Positions 6,439-16,900 of a stretch of DNA of 26,332 bases are shown here, piece after piece. Where the stretch lies: positions 1-26,332 of IMG/VR virus record IMGVR_UViG_3300035670_001109; one strand, written 5' to 3'. The notes beneath the pieces are model-generated. The model was not told the DNA's origin, searched no databases, and saw only the letters and a program-made list of their open reading frames with translations. Position 1 is the stretch's first letter; each line of letters starts with the position of its first letter. The DNA comes from a virus. Position numbers and translations under genes: made by a program.

Positions 6439-9400
6439 ATGTCGATTGAAGCCTCAGGTGTTAAGCTTCTAAAGAAAAGAATTTCGCAAACTTTAAATAA
6501 AGCTTACAATGAAATTGTAAATGGGCAACGCTCTGCATATATAGCTTATGGTGGGATTGATAATCCGCCACAATCTCTTGTGGGTACTGGAGCATCTGTT
6601 TATATAAATCAAAATTCTGACTTATCAGTAACTCCTGATACAAGAAATATCATATCAATATCTCCTGAAGCAACAATTTTAATAAAAAAGAAAGTATTCT
6701 CTTCACTTGGAAGTCAAAATAATTTAGCTTTTATGGATGAAACCGAAAAGCTCCTACTGAGAGCAACAAAAGCTCTTTTTGCCTATAAGGTTCAGCAAAT
6801 TAGAGCTTATGAAAGTTTGACTAAGTTTGAAAACTTTTTGTCTAGCAATCAAGCTTATTCTTTGAATTTATTGGCATCTTTCTCAAAAGAAGCTTCATCA
6901 TTAGGAATTAAAAATTTCCTTTATTCCGAAGAAGATTATGTTCAAAAAAGACTGGAACAATGGTTGCAAGAACCTTCTGAATCTGATCCGCAACTTACAA
7001 ATTTAAAATATCTAAAAAATTTGCCCGCATCAGATAGCAGAAGGGCTGTTAGAGAGACAGAGGATAAGTTTAGAAAAGAATATTACAAAGATAATTCTGA
7101 TATATCTTTTATGAATTCTGGCTCTACCAGGATTGATTTTGATAAATTTTTAAACTTAAGTGATAGGCAAGAAAGATATAATAATATTAACAAAGATATT
7201 TTAGAAATTTTAAGAAGAGATGCCTTTTCTAAAGATAATCAATTAACCACATGGATTGTCGATCCTAACTCTCAGGAAAATTATATCTTAGGTCCAGGAA
7301 CTGGAGTAATAGAATTAGCTATATTTACAGGAATAAATACATCATGTAATAACCTGACCAATGAGGCTACGGCTAATTTTGACATATCTTATCCATACAG
7401 ATTGGGGACTGTTCTTGAGGATGACATAGAAGTAGCAATAGAAGAAGCTCTAAATGGAACCATTGGATTACTCAGCGAATTAATTCACGGTGGTTTGCAC
7501 TCAGAGGGTATGAATGAAAGAATGCCGGTTGTTGATGGTACTGCCATAATTGGAGCTGCACTTGAATTGGGCGGTGCTGGAAAATTAGATCCTGCAATAG
7601 ATGTAGATTATGTAAGAGATAGGTTAAGAACCTTTTACTTAGGAAAGCCATTTATTAACCCTCCAGATCCAGTGCATGTATATATGGCTAGTAATAAATC
7701 TCTTACTGATTATTCTAATTTGGGCATTGGCAATACTACAAGTCCATCAATAGATCCTTTTCAGATGGATTATTACGAGATTGATAATACAGTTCTTAGG
7801 GCAGAATATCAGTTATATTCTAGCAAAAATATATCTTTTGATGATTATAAAAATCTAAGGAAAAGGCAAGAGAATTCATTTAGAATGATCCATGTCTTTG
7901 GCGGATTTGTAACAAATACCAGCGAAAGCTATAGCGGAGGTTTTTATAGTCTAAAAGTTTCATGTGCAGATAACATGAAATGGTTAGATTGGACATCATA
8001 TGTTCTTAGGCCATCATTGGCTGATCCACAAAATATTTTACAAGATCCATTAACTCCATTTGAAATAAAGAAAGATTCCACAGGTCAGGCTATTTATGCT
8101 CAAAGGGATTTTCTGTATGAAAATAAAAGATTATTACAATCAGGATTATTAAGCTACGATTCAGGTTTGCTGGCTGGTCAGAATGCTAACGAAGGTAATA
8201 TAATACAGAGCCAATTCAATGGTTTCGGATCTCTTAGTGATAAAAAGATAGTTCAACATCCCGAAGGGATGGTTTATAGATGGAAGCAGGGAATATTTAC
8301 AGCTACGGCTGGATTTCAAATTGTAGATCCAACAGGTGAAGATAGTAGAGCAAATACATTATTTTCTCAGCAATATGGAATTCCCGTAGTTAATGATGCC
8401 TTAACGAACTTAGATATTCCAAATATTTTAAGCATATTAATCATAGGGCAACCATATGATGTAGAAAGCTTCATAGAGCAGTCTTACGAGGCTCACAACA
8501 AACGCGATAAGACAACCAATCTAACCCAAGAGGATCCTCTTACGGGCCTCATTAGCTCCGTTAGAAAGCAAAATGAATACTATGGAAATTTTCATGCCTA
8601 TAGAACACTAACTGTTGATTCAGAATCTCACAACAGAATGGTAAGAATGGCCGGAGAAAGAAGGGACGCTAATGAGGTTATTAAAAAGTTACAAAAAAGA
8701 AAGCTGGAAATAAAGAGAAGAATTACAGATCTAGAAGAGTCTAAAAAATCTGGAGCCACTACTCCAATAGACGCTATCATAGGAACTCTTCAGAGAGAGT
8801 TGCAATATATTGATAATGGTATTTCTTCTCAGTTAGATATAATTGATGAAAGCAATAACTTGCTCTCCTCCAGAGACGTTAAGCTGAGAATAGGAACTAC
8901 AAGTACCGCAAATCTTCCCCTCGGCTCTACCGAAGAAGAAAACAATGAGCTAACAAGAGCCATAATGTCAGTTGGTGCACAAAGAAGAATAGAGGATGTT
9001 AGGTTAAACAGAGACAAAAACTATCTTATTATATCAGATCAATATGATACTGCAGATATTCGTCCATATATTTTGGCAATTAATAATACAGGTATAAAAC
9101 TGTTTGATACAACATATACTACCTCCAAGCAGCAGTGTATAGCCGCATCTCAGTATTTGCGTATGGAATTCTTCTGTAATACTCAAGGACATTTAGAGTT
9201 TAGACCACCACAGTGGAACAGAATTCCGTTAACAGTTCTTAAAGATTTTATTGCATTACAGAAGGATAGTAATAAAAATATTATTCCATCATTTATTACA
9301 AACCTATTTTCTACCAGAATAGAGAGTTTGTACCTGCAAGTTCATGCTTTAAATATTAAAATTGCAATAATCGCTCTTCTGCTAAGAACTTTTCCAGATA

Positions 9401-11478
9401 AATACCTTATCCCTAATATTAATCTAGTTGGTCCAACTTCGCTTGGATTTTTTGGACTCAAAATAAATACGCCATCAGGAGGTAAGAATCCAGATGCTGC
9501 AAATGCAAGATTGGCGGGAGCAGAGTGGAACACCCTAACTGGTTCGACCACAAGAAGAAATAGCGAAGTTTTTGGAACAGGTATATCGCTTGGTGTCACA
9601 ACTGGAATTAAAGGCGATGTTCTTTTCGGAAATACGACAGACCTGATAGGATTATTTGATCCCGCAGTACAAGAGAAAAATGATATTATATCAAATGTTT
9701 TAACAACTATTTCGGTAAGAAGAGATTCTCAGCCATTATCCAAGATTGATACATATGCAAATGCTGCCACTTTGAATAAGATTAGAAATTCATTTAAGAA
9801 AAGATTTGGAATTGATCCTGGAGCTGGACTGAAGCTTGGTGCAGAAATTACTGATAAAGATTTTATTACCGAAGAAAATATAGATCAAGCACTACTTGGA
9901 GAGTCTGGCAGAATAGCAGACCTAGCCAGGGCGATATCTCAAAGGGATAGGTTTGTTTCAATACTTAATGCAAACTTAGAAAAACAAAAAGAACTTAAAG
10001 AAATCGAACAAATACTCGCAGGAGATCAGGATGAAAATATTGGAAATGTTCCTTATTTAACTGAAGCTCAAGAGTTTTTGAGCAAACTTGCTACATCTAC
10101 AAAAAGCTCTATAGATCTTCTTACTGGAAAAATCAATAATGGCACAATATTTGATCATCTAATAGAGGATGATACAAGAAATATTTTAGGATTTGGCTCT
10201 GGAAGAAGATTTATAATTAGAGATGTAGATATTATTAGTGCAACTTATACCGAAACGCCTCCAGAATACACTAGAGTAAACGTCAAAGGAACCTCCGCAT
10301 TTGTTGGAGATAATTTGGACAGAGCTACAGAGTCAAGATATTATTGGGCTGGAGCAGTTGATTTTGATCTCTGGAGACAATATGGGTATATATCCAAAAC
10401 TCTCGAAATACCATTCTTCTCTGATGCGGAAGGCCAGTCTAGACCTTATGCGTATTTAGAGATGATTTTACAAAAAGCCGGAATAAATAGGGGTGATATA
10501 ACTGTGGCTGGAAATGAGTTTTACCAGCCAGGAGATACGGTTTATATTCCAAGCAAGGGTCTGTTGTATTATGTAAGAACAGTATCTCATAGTTTTAGTT
10601 ATTCATCAAAATCATTTACAACAAGTCTAGATCTTTCATTAGGTCACCCGCCAGGAGAGTATCTTCCATCTCCATTGGATATTATTGGGCAAGAACTGGT
10701 TTCAAATTTAACACAAGATCCACCTATAACATATAGGACAAATGAATCAGATGATAGATATCGAGTTTTGAGACCAGATTCATGTCTTATTTTCCCAACT
10801 GGCGGTGCATCAGTTACTGAACTATTATCATATAGGGATAACCAGATTAGATTTACAAACATGATGATAGATGTAAATGGAACTGTAGCTGGAGATAGAT
10901 ACCTCTTAATAAGAGGTTTCGTAAAAGATTCATCAGATCAGCAAGCTATTGATGACGTTAATGAGAAGATAGCTATAGTTAAACAGCTATTTACAAATCC
11001 AGTACAAATCACTCAAAATAATCCATACTCTGTTGGTGATGATTTAGTCGAAGGTATATTTCAGGGTATAAACAGAACAAGTTCTGTTTTTGGTGGTCCA
11101 GCGGCAGCAACAACTCGTGGCTTACAACAGCTCAGACTACCAAATAGTATCCCAGTTTATCCAGTACCTGGAGATAAAATTATTGAACAAGTTTCATTTC
11201 TAAATAAGGAAAAATCTGAAAAAGAATCAGGCAAGAAAAAAGAATATCCAACTGGCCAAATTAGATGTCTCGATAGAAGATTAATTTCTGCCATCAATTC
11301 TGACATGAATATTGATGAAGAGGATGTTGTTGGAATATTTCCAAAGGGAGGTCCCAGACAGGGTACATGGCTAGATGTTCGTGGTTCAGTTTTTAGTTTT
11401 AATTTTTCTGGTTCTCTTAATGCTATAGAAGTAGGTATAATAGATATTCCTAGATTTGTTAAAGGAACAAAGCAATGA
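6439..11478 (+). CDS. Giant baseplate hub protein (gp27/gpD-like)
   Basis: A 1679-aa protein preceded by AGGAG (6429-6433), which overlaps the previous stop. Hub features are spread along it. Around residues 482-520 there is MIHVFGGFVTNTSESYSGGF, then LKVSCADNMKWLDW, as in the first hub barrel. At about 892-920 lies ASQYLRMEFFCNTQGHLEFR followed by PPQWNRIP. Residues 1335-1410 contain RPYAYLEMILQKAGINRGDI, GDTVYIPSKGLLYYV, VSHSFSYSSKSFTTSLDL and GHPPGEYLP, the strongest match to the C-terminal hub/late-control-D-type domain. A charged coiled coil lies at about 740-810. An extension of 270 residues follows the hub domain. T4 gp27 is only about 390 aa, so this is a hub with large insertions and N- and C-terminal additions. 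It should form the trimeric centre of the baseplate under the tube, with the next gene's product as its spike. The stop overlaps the next start (ATGA). Confidence 0.72.
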   Translation: MSIEASGVKLLKKRISQTLNKAYNEIVNGQRSAYIAYGGIDNPPQSLVGTGASVYINQNSDLSVTPDTRNIISISPEATILIKKKVFSSLGSQNNLAFMDETEKLLLRATKALFAYKVQQIRAYESLTKFENFLSSNQAYSLNLLASFSKEASSLGIKNFLYSEEDYVQKRLEQWLQEPSESDPQLTNLKYLKNLPASDSRRAVRETEDKFRKEYYKDNSDISFMNSGSTRIDFDKFLNLSDRQERYNNINKDILEILRRDAFSKDNQLTTWIVDPNSQENYILGPGTGVIELAIFTGINTSCNNLTNEATANFDISYPYRLGTVLEDDIEVAIEEALNGTIGLLSELIHGGLHSEGMNERMPVVDGTAIIGAALELGGAGKLDPAIDVDYVRDRLRTFYLGKPFINPPDPVHVYMASNKSLTDYSNLGIGNTTSPSIDPFQMDYYEIDNTVLRAEYQLYSSKNISFDDYKNLRKRQENSFRMIHVFGGFVTNTSESYSGGFYSLKVSCADNMKWLDWTSYVLRPSLADPQNILQDPLTPFEIKKDSTGQAIYAQRDFLYENKRLLQSGLLSYDSGLLAGQNANEGNIIQSQFNGFGSLSDKKIVQHPEGMVYRWKQGIFTATAGFQIVDPTGEDSRANTLFSQQYGIPVVNDALTNLDIPNILSILIIGQPYDVESFIEQSYEAHNKRDKTTNLTQEDPLTGLISSVRKQNEYYGNFHAYRTLTVDSESHNRMVRMAGERRDANEVIKKLQKRKLEIKRRITDLEESKKSGATTPIDAIIGTLQRELQYIDNGISSQLDIIDESNNLLSSRDVKLRIGTTSTANLPLGSTEEENNELTRAIMSVGAQRRIEDVRLNRDKNYLIISDQYDTADIRPYILAINNTGIKLFDTTYTTSKQQCIAASQYLRMEFFCNTQGHLEFRPPQWNRIPLTVLKDFIALQKDSNKNIIPSFITNLFSTRIESLYLQVHALNIKIAIIALLLRTFPDKYLIPNINLVGPTSLGFFGLKINTPSGGKNPDAANARLAGAEWNTLTGSTTRRNSEVFGTGISLGVTTGIKGDVLFGNTTDLIGLFDPAVQEKNDIISNVLTTISVRRDSQPLSKIDTYANAATLNKIRNSFKKRFGIDPGAGLKLGAEITDKDFITEENIDQALLGESGRIADLARAISQRDRFVSILNANLEKQKELKEIEQILAGDQDENIGNVPYLTEAQEFLSKLATSTKSSIDLLTGKINNGTIFDHLIEDDTRNILGFGSGRRFIIRDVDIISATYTETPPEYTRVNVKGTSAFVGDNLDRATESRYYWAGAVDFDLWRQYGYISKTLEIPFFSDAEGQSRPYAYLEMILQKAGINRGDITVAGNEFYQPGDTVYIPSKGLLYYVRTVSHSFSYSSKSFTTSLDLSLGHPPGEYLPSPLDIIGQELVSNLTQDPPITYRTNESDDRYRVLRPDSCLIFPTGGASVTELLSYRDNQIRFTNMMIDVNGTVAGDRYLLIRGFVKDSSDQQAIDDVNEKIAIVKQLFTNPVQITQNNPYSVGDDLVEGIFQGINRTSSVFGGPAAATTRGLQQLRLPNSIPVYPVPGDKIIEQVSFLNKEKSEKESGKKKEYPTGQIRCLDRRLISAINSDMNIDEEDVVGIFPKGGPRQGTWLDVRGSVFSFNFSGSLNAIEVGIIDIPRFVKGTKQ

Positions 11479-13907
11479 GAGAACAGTTTTCTACATTCTG
11501 GCCATATGAGGTTGAAGTTTTAGAGGTAGATGACGTTACCGGAGAAATTATAGTTGCTGACAACTTTTCTTTGGAAGATAAACTCAGAACAACACTTCCA
11601 CCACTCTATGGTGGCTCTGATGGCTCCGGCTTGTTTATGAAGCCATCAGCAGGTGATAGACTCCTGTGTGTTAGAGTTAAGAACGGAAGAGACAGTATGA
11701 CTCTTCCCATTAGATTGCTTTCAATTAAAAATAAATATAAATCATCTTCTTCTTTAGTTAACTCAGGAGATATTCCTCCTGGATACAGAAACTATCCTAT
11801 TTCCAACCTAAAATCTGGAGATGTAGCCCTAACCTCTAGATCTGGAGCCGATTTATATTTAACTGGAACTGCAAATTCATCTGATATATTTCTAGGAAAC
11901 TCTGCCAAACATGGTATTCATGTAAATAAAACGTCTGCAGATACAACGTCAACAATTTTATCTAGATATATTCAGGTACTATCATCTGCATCTAAAACAT
12001 TTTCAGGAACTGTAGTCAGGACAGAGCCTGGGACAGATCAGCTTAGTGCAAAAAGCGTAATAAATAATGAAATAGTAGCTTATGATAAAAATTCAGATGG
12101 AAAAAAACTTGCCTTTTACACTGGAGCGGATCCATCTCCATTTAAAAATAATGGAATATTAAGAAATCCAGAGCTTTCACATACTAGAACAGTAATAAAT
12201 GAATTTTCAGAAATATATAATTGGAAAGGATTTGATAAAGAATATGATCTAACAGACTCTACTGGTACAGTTGAGCTAAAAACCACTAGAGAATTAAGAT
12301 CTGTTAATCCTAGAAATTCGCTTTATTTAGGACCGTTTCAACTCATAGAGGTACTTGCAGGAAATATAGTAACAAGTAGAGGAAGCGTTCTCGATATTAA
12401 TTATAGTATAGTAAAACCCGGAGATTCCACAGGAAAACATAAGAAAAAAGTTCCAGAAATAGATTATGAAGAAGATAGGCTGATCTCAAGAAGAGGTCTT
12501 GGATATCATTTTCAATTATCAACAAATTCCAAATCCAATACTATACCAACTACGGATAAAAATTTTATTTTTTCATTAGATAAAGAAGGTGTTTTAAAGG
12601 TTAATGTTCCAAAATCTTCTAATACAGGAAACGTTCCTTATCCAACTTCTGCAGTCTTGTATACCGATTCTGGCGGAGTAATTTCAAGACCGATTAGCTA
12701 TGGTTCTGATATACCTGAGAATATAAAGAACGGTTCTGAAAAGGTGCCTGTATTACTGAAGGATAGCGATGGAAATGTAATTCTTCCCAATCCAAATCTT
12801 TTAATAAATAGGGTATTTAGCGGTTCAAATAGAGAGCAAGCAGAAGAAGCCCTAACAAGACCAGTTGGAATTAGGTTTTCTGATGATTCATCTTATTTTG
12901 CAAACCTAGGAACAAATCAGGTTGATGGAAATACATTAAGAGTTCAATTTACAAAACATCACAATATGTATGCTGCAGCAGAAGCCATTATTGCAAATCG
13001 TATAGAAAAGATAAATGTACCATTTACAAATGCTCCAACAGAATTTATTTCATCTGGAAATATAACAGGAAAAGCTTTTGAGTTAATTAGCAAAACACTA
13101 AAGCCTTCCGGAGAAGACCCTAATGATATAAAATATATGTCAACAGTATCCGTATCTCCTGGATTGCCAGCTATAGAAACTGGAGGAAAAACTGTTGTTG
13201 CAGGAACATCATCCATTCAAAATACTGACTCTCTCGGTAGGCCAACTTCTGTTCCATTCTCAAATGATTTTAAAGTTTCTGGTTCTGGTTCTGACTTAAC
13301 GACAGGAAATTTTAATAAAAATGGAGAAAAAAGACTTGATCCGGGAGGTAAGAGCGCTTCAGTAAACCTAGAAGGGTCAGCTGAAATATCTGTAGGAAAA
13401 GATAATTATGATCAAAAGTCGATAGTTCTAGATACTGCCGGTTCTATTATATCATGGCTTGGAAAAGATAGAAATGGCAGAAGTTTGGTAGTTCAAACTG
13501 ATGGAGAAGTTCTTTTGAACGTCGGTGGTTACAGTGGAAACTCTTTCAATACTGGCAGATTTGATTTGAGAGTAAACGTAACAGATAAGGGATTTTTAGG
13601 TGAAACTGGAGATCAAGGAACTGAATCTGGTCACGCTTCCGATTACATTATATCAATTAGTGAAAATGGATTAGTAATAGCTGGAATGAATCCAGGTGCA
13701 CCTATGATAATTAGAAATGATGGAAACTTATGTCTTGAAAGTTCTGCAAAACTAATTCTATCTGGAAATAGCGTTGTTATTAGGGATAGAAGCATGCCAG
13801 AGAGCTTTACCCACACAACTCCCACTGGTAATGATACACCCGGTGCAGATAAGATTAATGGTCCAAGTAAGATTGCCAATATAGCAGAGGCAGTTTCTAA
13901 GAAATAA
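11475..13907 (+). CDS. Baseplate central spike-like protein
   Basis: An 810-aa beta-rich protein, coupled to the hub gene by an ATGA overlap. The N-terminal 80 residues (FWPYEVEVLEVDDVTGEI, then LPPLYGGSDGSGLFMKPSAGDRLLCVRV split by short loops) look like an OB-fold module of gp5/gpV/VgrG-type spikes. Residues 113-150 read KSGDVALTSRSGADLYLTG followed by SDIFLGNSAKHGIHV, a strand repeat common just after the OB-fold. From about 652 to the end short strands repeat (SIVLDTAGSIISWLG, SLVVQTDGEVLLNVG, YIISISENGLVIAG, NLCLESSAKLILSGNSVVI), compatible with a triple-stranded beta-helix. No lysozyme domain or PAAR motif was seen. It probably pierces or anchors the host outer surface. The order hub then spike supports the call, but family membership is by pattern only. 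Confidence 0.6.
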   Translation: MREQFSTFWPYEVEVLEVDDVTGEIIVADNFSLEDKLRTTLPPLYGGSDGSGLFMKPSAGDRLLCVRVKNGRDSMTLPIRLLSIKNKYKSSSSLVNSGDIPPGYRNYPISNLKSGDVALTSRSGADLYLTGTANSSDIFLGNSAKHGIHVNKTSADTTSTILSRYIQVLSSASKTFSGTVVRTEPGTDQLSAKSVINNEIVAYDKNSDGKKLAFYTGADPSPFKNNGILRNPELSHTRTVINEFSEIYNWKGFDKEYDLTDSTGTVELKTTRELRSVNPRNSLYLGPFQLIEVLAGNIVTSRGSVLDINYSIVKPGDSTGKHKKKVPEIDYEEDRLISRRGLGYHFQLSTNSKSNTIPTTDKNFIFSLDKEGVLKVNVPKSSNTGNVPYPTSAVLYTDSGGVISRPISYGSDIPENIKNGSEKVPVLLKDSDGNVILPNPNLLINRVFSGSNREQAEEALTRPVGIRFSDDSSYFANLGTNQVDGNTLRVQFTKHHNMYAAAEAIIANRIEKINVPFTNAPTEFISSGNITGKAFELISKTLKPSGEDPNDIKYMSTVSVSPGLPAIETGGKTVVAGTSSIQNTDSLGRPTSVPFSNDFKVSGSGSDLTTGNFNKNGEKRLDPGGKSASVNLEGSAEISVGKDNYDQKSIVLDTAGSIISWLGKDRNGRSLVVQTDGEVLLNVGGYSGNSFNTGRFDLRVNVTDKGFLGETGDQGTESGHASDYIISISENGLVIAGMNPGAPMIIRNDGNLCLESSAKLILSGNSVVIRDRSMPESFTHTTPTGNDTPGADKINGPSKIANIAEAVSKK

Positions 13908-13935
13908 TGCTTATTAATCAAATGCAGCTAATATT

Positions 13936-13962
13936 TATATTTATTAACGTATAATAAATATA
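13936..13962 (+). promoter_or_regulatory. AT-rich inverted repeat and candidate promoter before the 2584-aa gene
   Basis: In the 67-base gap 13908-13974, TATATTTATT (13936-13945) and AATAAATATA (13953-13962) are perfect 10-base inverted arms around a seven-base spacer. A TATAAT box at 13950-13955 overlaps the right arm, but no convincing -35 element lies upstream. The right arm is the same decamer found before the chaperone gene. The ribosome binding site TTGGAG (13964-13969) follows, six bases or so before ATG at 13975. A promoter, an AT-rich RNA stem that spaces the ribosome site, or chance are all possible. Confidence 0.3.
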
Positions 13963-13974
13963 TTTGGAGATTTT

Positions 13975-16900
13975 ATGGCCTCAAATAAAAACTTATTACC
14001 AACTGCTGTTGGGCCAATAAAAACTGATGAAGTTTTTACCAATGCGTTTGTAAACTGTAAGAAAAACCCGAACCAACCTAATCCTAACGGACCAGGTACA
14101 GCAATAGGGTATGAGGTTCTATATCCAATAATCCCAAACAATAGTGGGGGCAAAGATCTTGTTCCGGTTATTGGCGGTACCGTATTAAAGGTAAATATTG
14201 GAGAAAATGCAAAATATATTACAGATAATGAAGCAGAATCATTAAAAGATGCAAATGATATTAAAGAAATTATTCAAAATCTTTTATCAAGATATAATCA
14301 ACAAATTGATAGATTAAAAAATTCAATAAATTCAAATATTACTGAAGCAAGTGATGCTGGAGCATTTGATATCGATGAATTAGTTGAGGCAAGAAATCTA
14401 ATCAACCGAACACTTGAGGATATGCCTGGTCTTTCTGAAAATTGGAAAGTTTCTAGCATACCTGTAATGCAATTAGCATCATTGATTGTTAGTAATTCTC
14501 AATTTACAAATGCAACAGATTTGCAAAAGAAAATAGATGAAGACAATCAAGATAGTGTTCCAAAGAGAAATAACAACCTAAGAACTATAGGTGGTTTTAA
14601 GTTTATTCCAATTAATGTAATAAAGAAAATTTTTGATGATTGTATTTTGCCAAAAATGGCAAAATTTAAGGGTTTTACAGGAAAGACATTTGAGGAATTA
14701 TCTAAATTTGGAGAACTTAAAGATGGAGTTTATTCTAATTTAAATGACGATTTAATAACAAATGTAATTCTTGAGTTATTTACTATTTTTAGAATCAAAG
14801 ATATTTCTAACCCATTAGGTAATGAAATCTCCGGTTACTATACTGCCCATAATGGCTTCTTATATGTCAAGATGCCCGACATGTCTGGCAGAAATCTTGA
14901 TGGAGATTCTGAAGATCCTTTTGATTATGATAACGAAGAAACCGAAAGTACTTTTGTATTTTTAGAACTTTACCAAGAAGTTACATCTGATATAACCACT
15001 TATATTCCGCTAGTTCTGGAGACGGCATCATCGCCAAGTCCTTCGCTAGTTGAGGACGGGCTTACAGATATTGAAACTTTAGATATAGAAATATCAAAAG
15101 ATGGTCTAGGAAAAGTTGATGGTCTTGAGTTTTACCTTTCACCTATTATAAATATAGATGCATCAACAAAAGTAGAAGGATTTGTTAGAGAACCTAATGG
15201 ATTAGAATTATCATCTTTTCCAGCAATAAATTATACAATTGATAATTTAACTAATGAGCAAATTTATTCTATTTTTACTACTTTAAAAAAATCAGCTTAT
15301 TTAAACTTAGACAAGATATTAGGGGTTAATACACAAAGCATTTCTAGTAGTGTGCAATCTCAAGTTCAAACTAGAGTTGACGTAACAAATGCATTAAAAA
15401 ATTTATTACAAAAAACAGGATTGCCATTAGGCGTATCTCTATCTTTTATTGGAATTAGCTCTGCCCAATATCTTCTTGGCGAAATGAACAAACCAGAAGT
15501 TTTGATTGGTAGTCGCGGGGATAAGGCAGAGGCAAAAACTGGAAGTCCGGAATCTAACAGGTTCTTTGATCCAAAGACTCCATCTACAAAGCCTATTATG
15601 GCATCTGTTCGTCCAAATATAATTGATGCTTCCGAAATATCAGAAGATTTTTGGATAAAACTAGATAAATCATTAGAAGATGATAAAATAATATTAAAAA
15701 TACCTTCTAATTTAATATCTGATGATCCTAAAAATAAAGATGTAAAATTTTATACAGTAGATGGAAAAATAGAATTTGCTCTTTATATTCATGATAAAAA
15801 TTCCAAGCAGATCGTTAGAATGCCTGGAAATAATATTGTAGTTGAGGCTCCAGCCATCGAGGCTGTAGCTGGAGATCCGGTCAGAGATGGCGATAAGATA
15901 AATATCTCTATTCAGATAAAGAATAAAGGCAAAAATGTAAAAAAAGAAGATATTTCTAATATAAAAATTGGAACCTTAATTAATTTTATTATTTTAAAAC
16001 CAAATGAAACTAAAAATGGAATAAAATTTGATTTAGATAATGAAAGGATAGTTGTTGAAAATATTGATGATCTAGTTAATAAGTTTGGCCAGGTAACAAA
16101 ACTACCTGCTATAATTTTGAGAAAAAATGGAAAAAAATCAGCAAAATTTGATATCTTCTTTGGAGATTTAAAAGATAAGCCAAAGGAAGAAAACCAGCTT
16201 GGATTCGATAAACTAAAACTTAATGGATTGAGATTTCCAGGTGGCTTAGTACATTCTATTCCACTTCTATTGGACGGAAGTCAAGCTACCATCTCCATTA
16301 AGGCTAGTAGAGGTGTGTTTTCTAATCCAAATATTCCAATTTATTCATATTTACTGATAAAACAAAATACCATTACCGAAACTATTCTTTCTCAAGATTT
16401 TGGTTTTTTAAATAAAGACTTCAAAGAAATAACGTTACCAGAGCTAACGGATGGTAGTAAAGATCAGAAATATTATGCTTTATTTTCAATAAAGAATAAA
16501 GCCGGTGATGCAAACTTAAAGATTGTTAACACCAAGCAATTGGACATTAATTTTCCAGGAAGTTATGACAGAGAAATCAATATATCTAGATTTTATGAGT
16601 TAGAGCAAAATCTACAGGGAACTCAAAATACTATTTATTATCTTATCACATCGCAAGAGATAACTGAATCAAGTTCAGGAACTTTCGAGAAGGATGATGA
16701 GGGTTTTTACAATTATGGATTGCTGCCAGTTGGAAAGCCTGGCGATATAGAAAAGCCAGCATTCGTAAGACCCCCATATATCGTTGGAATGGTTGCAGAT
16801 TTACCAGGAAAGAGTGGTGCAGCAATTGTTTCAAATAGAAGGGTTAAAGATTTTGATGAAGGTACTAAAGATAGTATAGCAATAAACATTGATAGTTTAA

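Noticed and set aside
8528-8541. A perfect 14-bp palindrome AAGAGGATCCTCTT in the hub gene
   Set aside because: About one or two 14-bp palindromes are expected by chance in a window of this size, and it lies within conserved-looking coding sequence.
10901-10917. Hairpin ACCTCTT-AAT-AAGAGGT in the hub gene
   Set aside because: A 7-bp stem is expected by chance in 26 kb, there is no T tract, and it lies mid-gene.
13643-13921. A minus-strand 92-aa frame across the end of the spike gene and the gap
   Set aside because: It is hydrophobic shadow translation, mostly antisense to the spike gene, with no neighbouring minus-strand genes.
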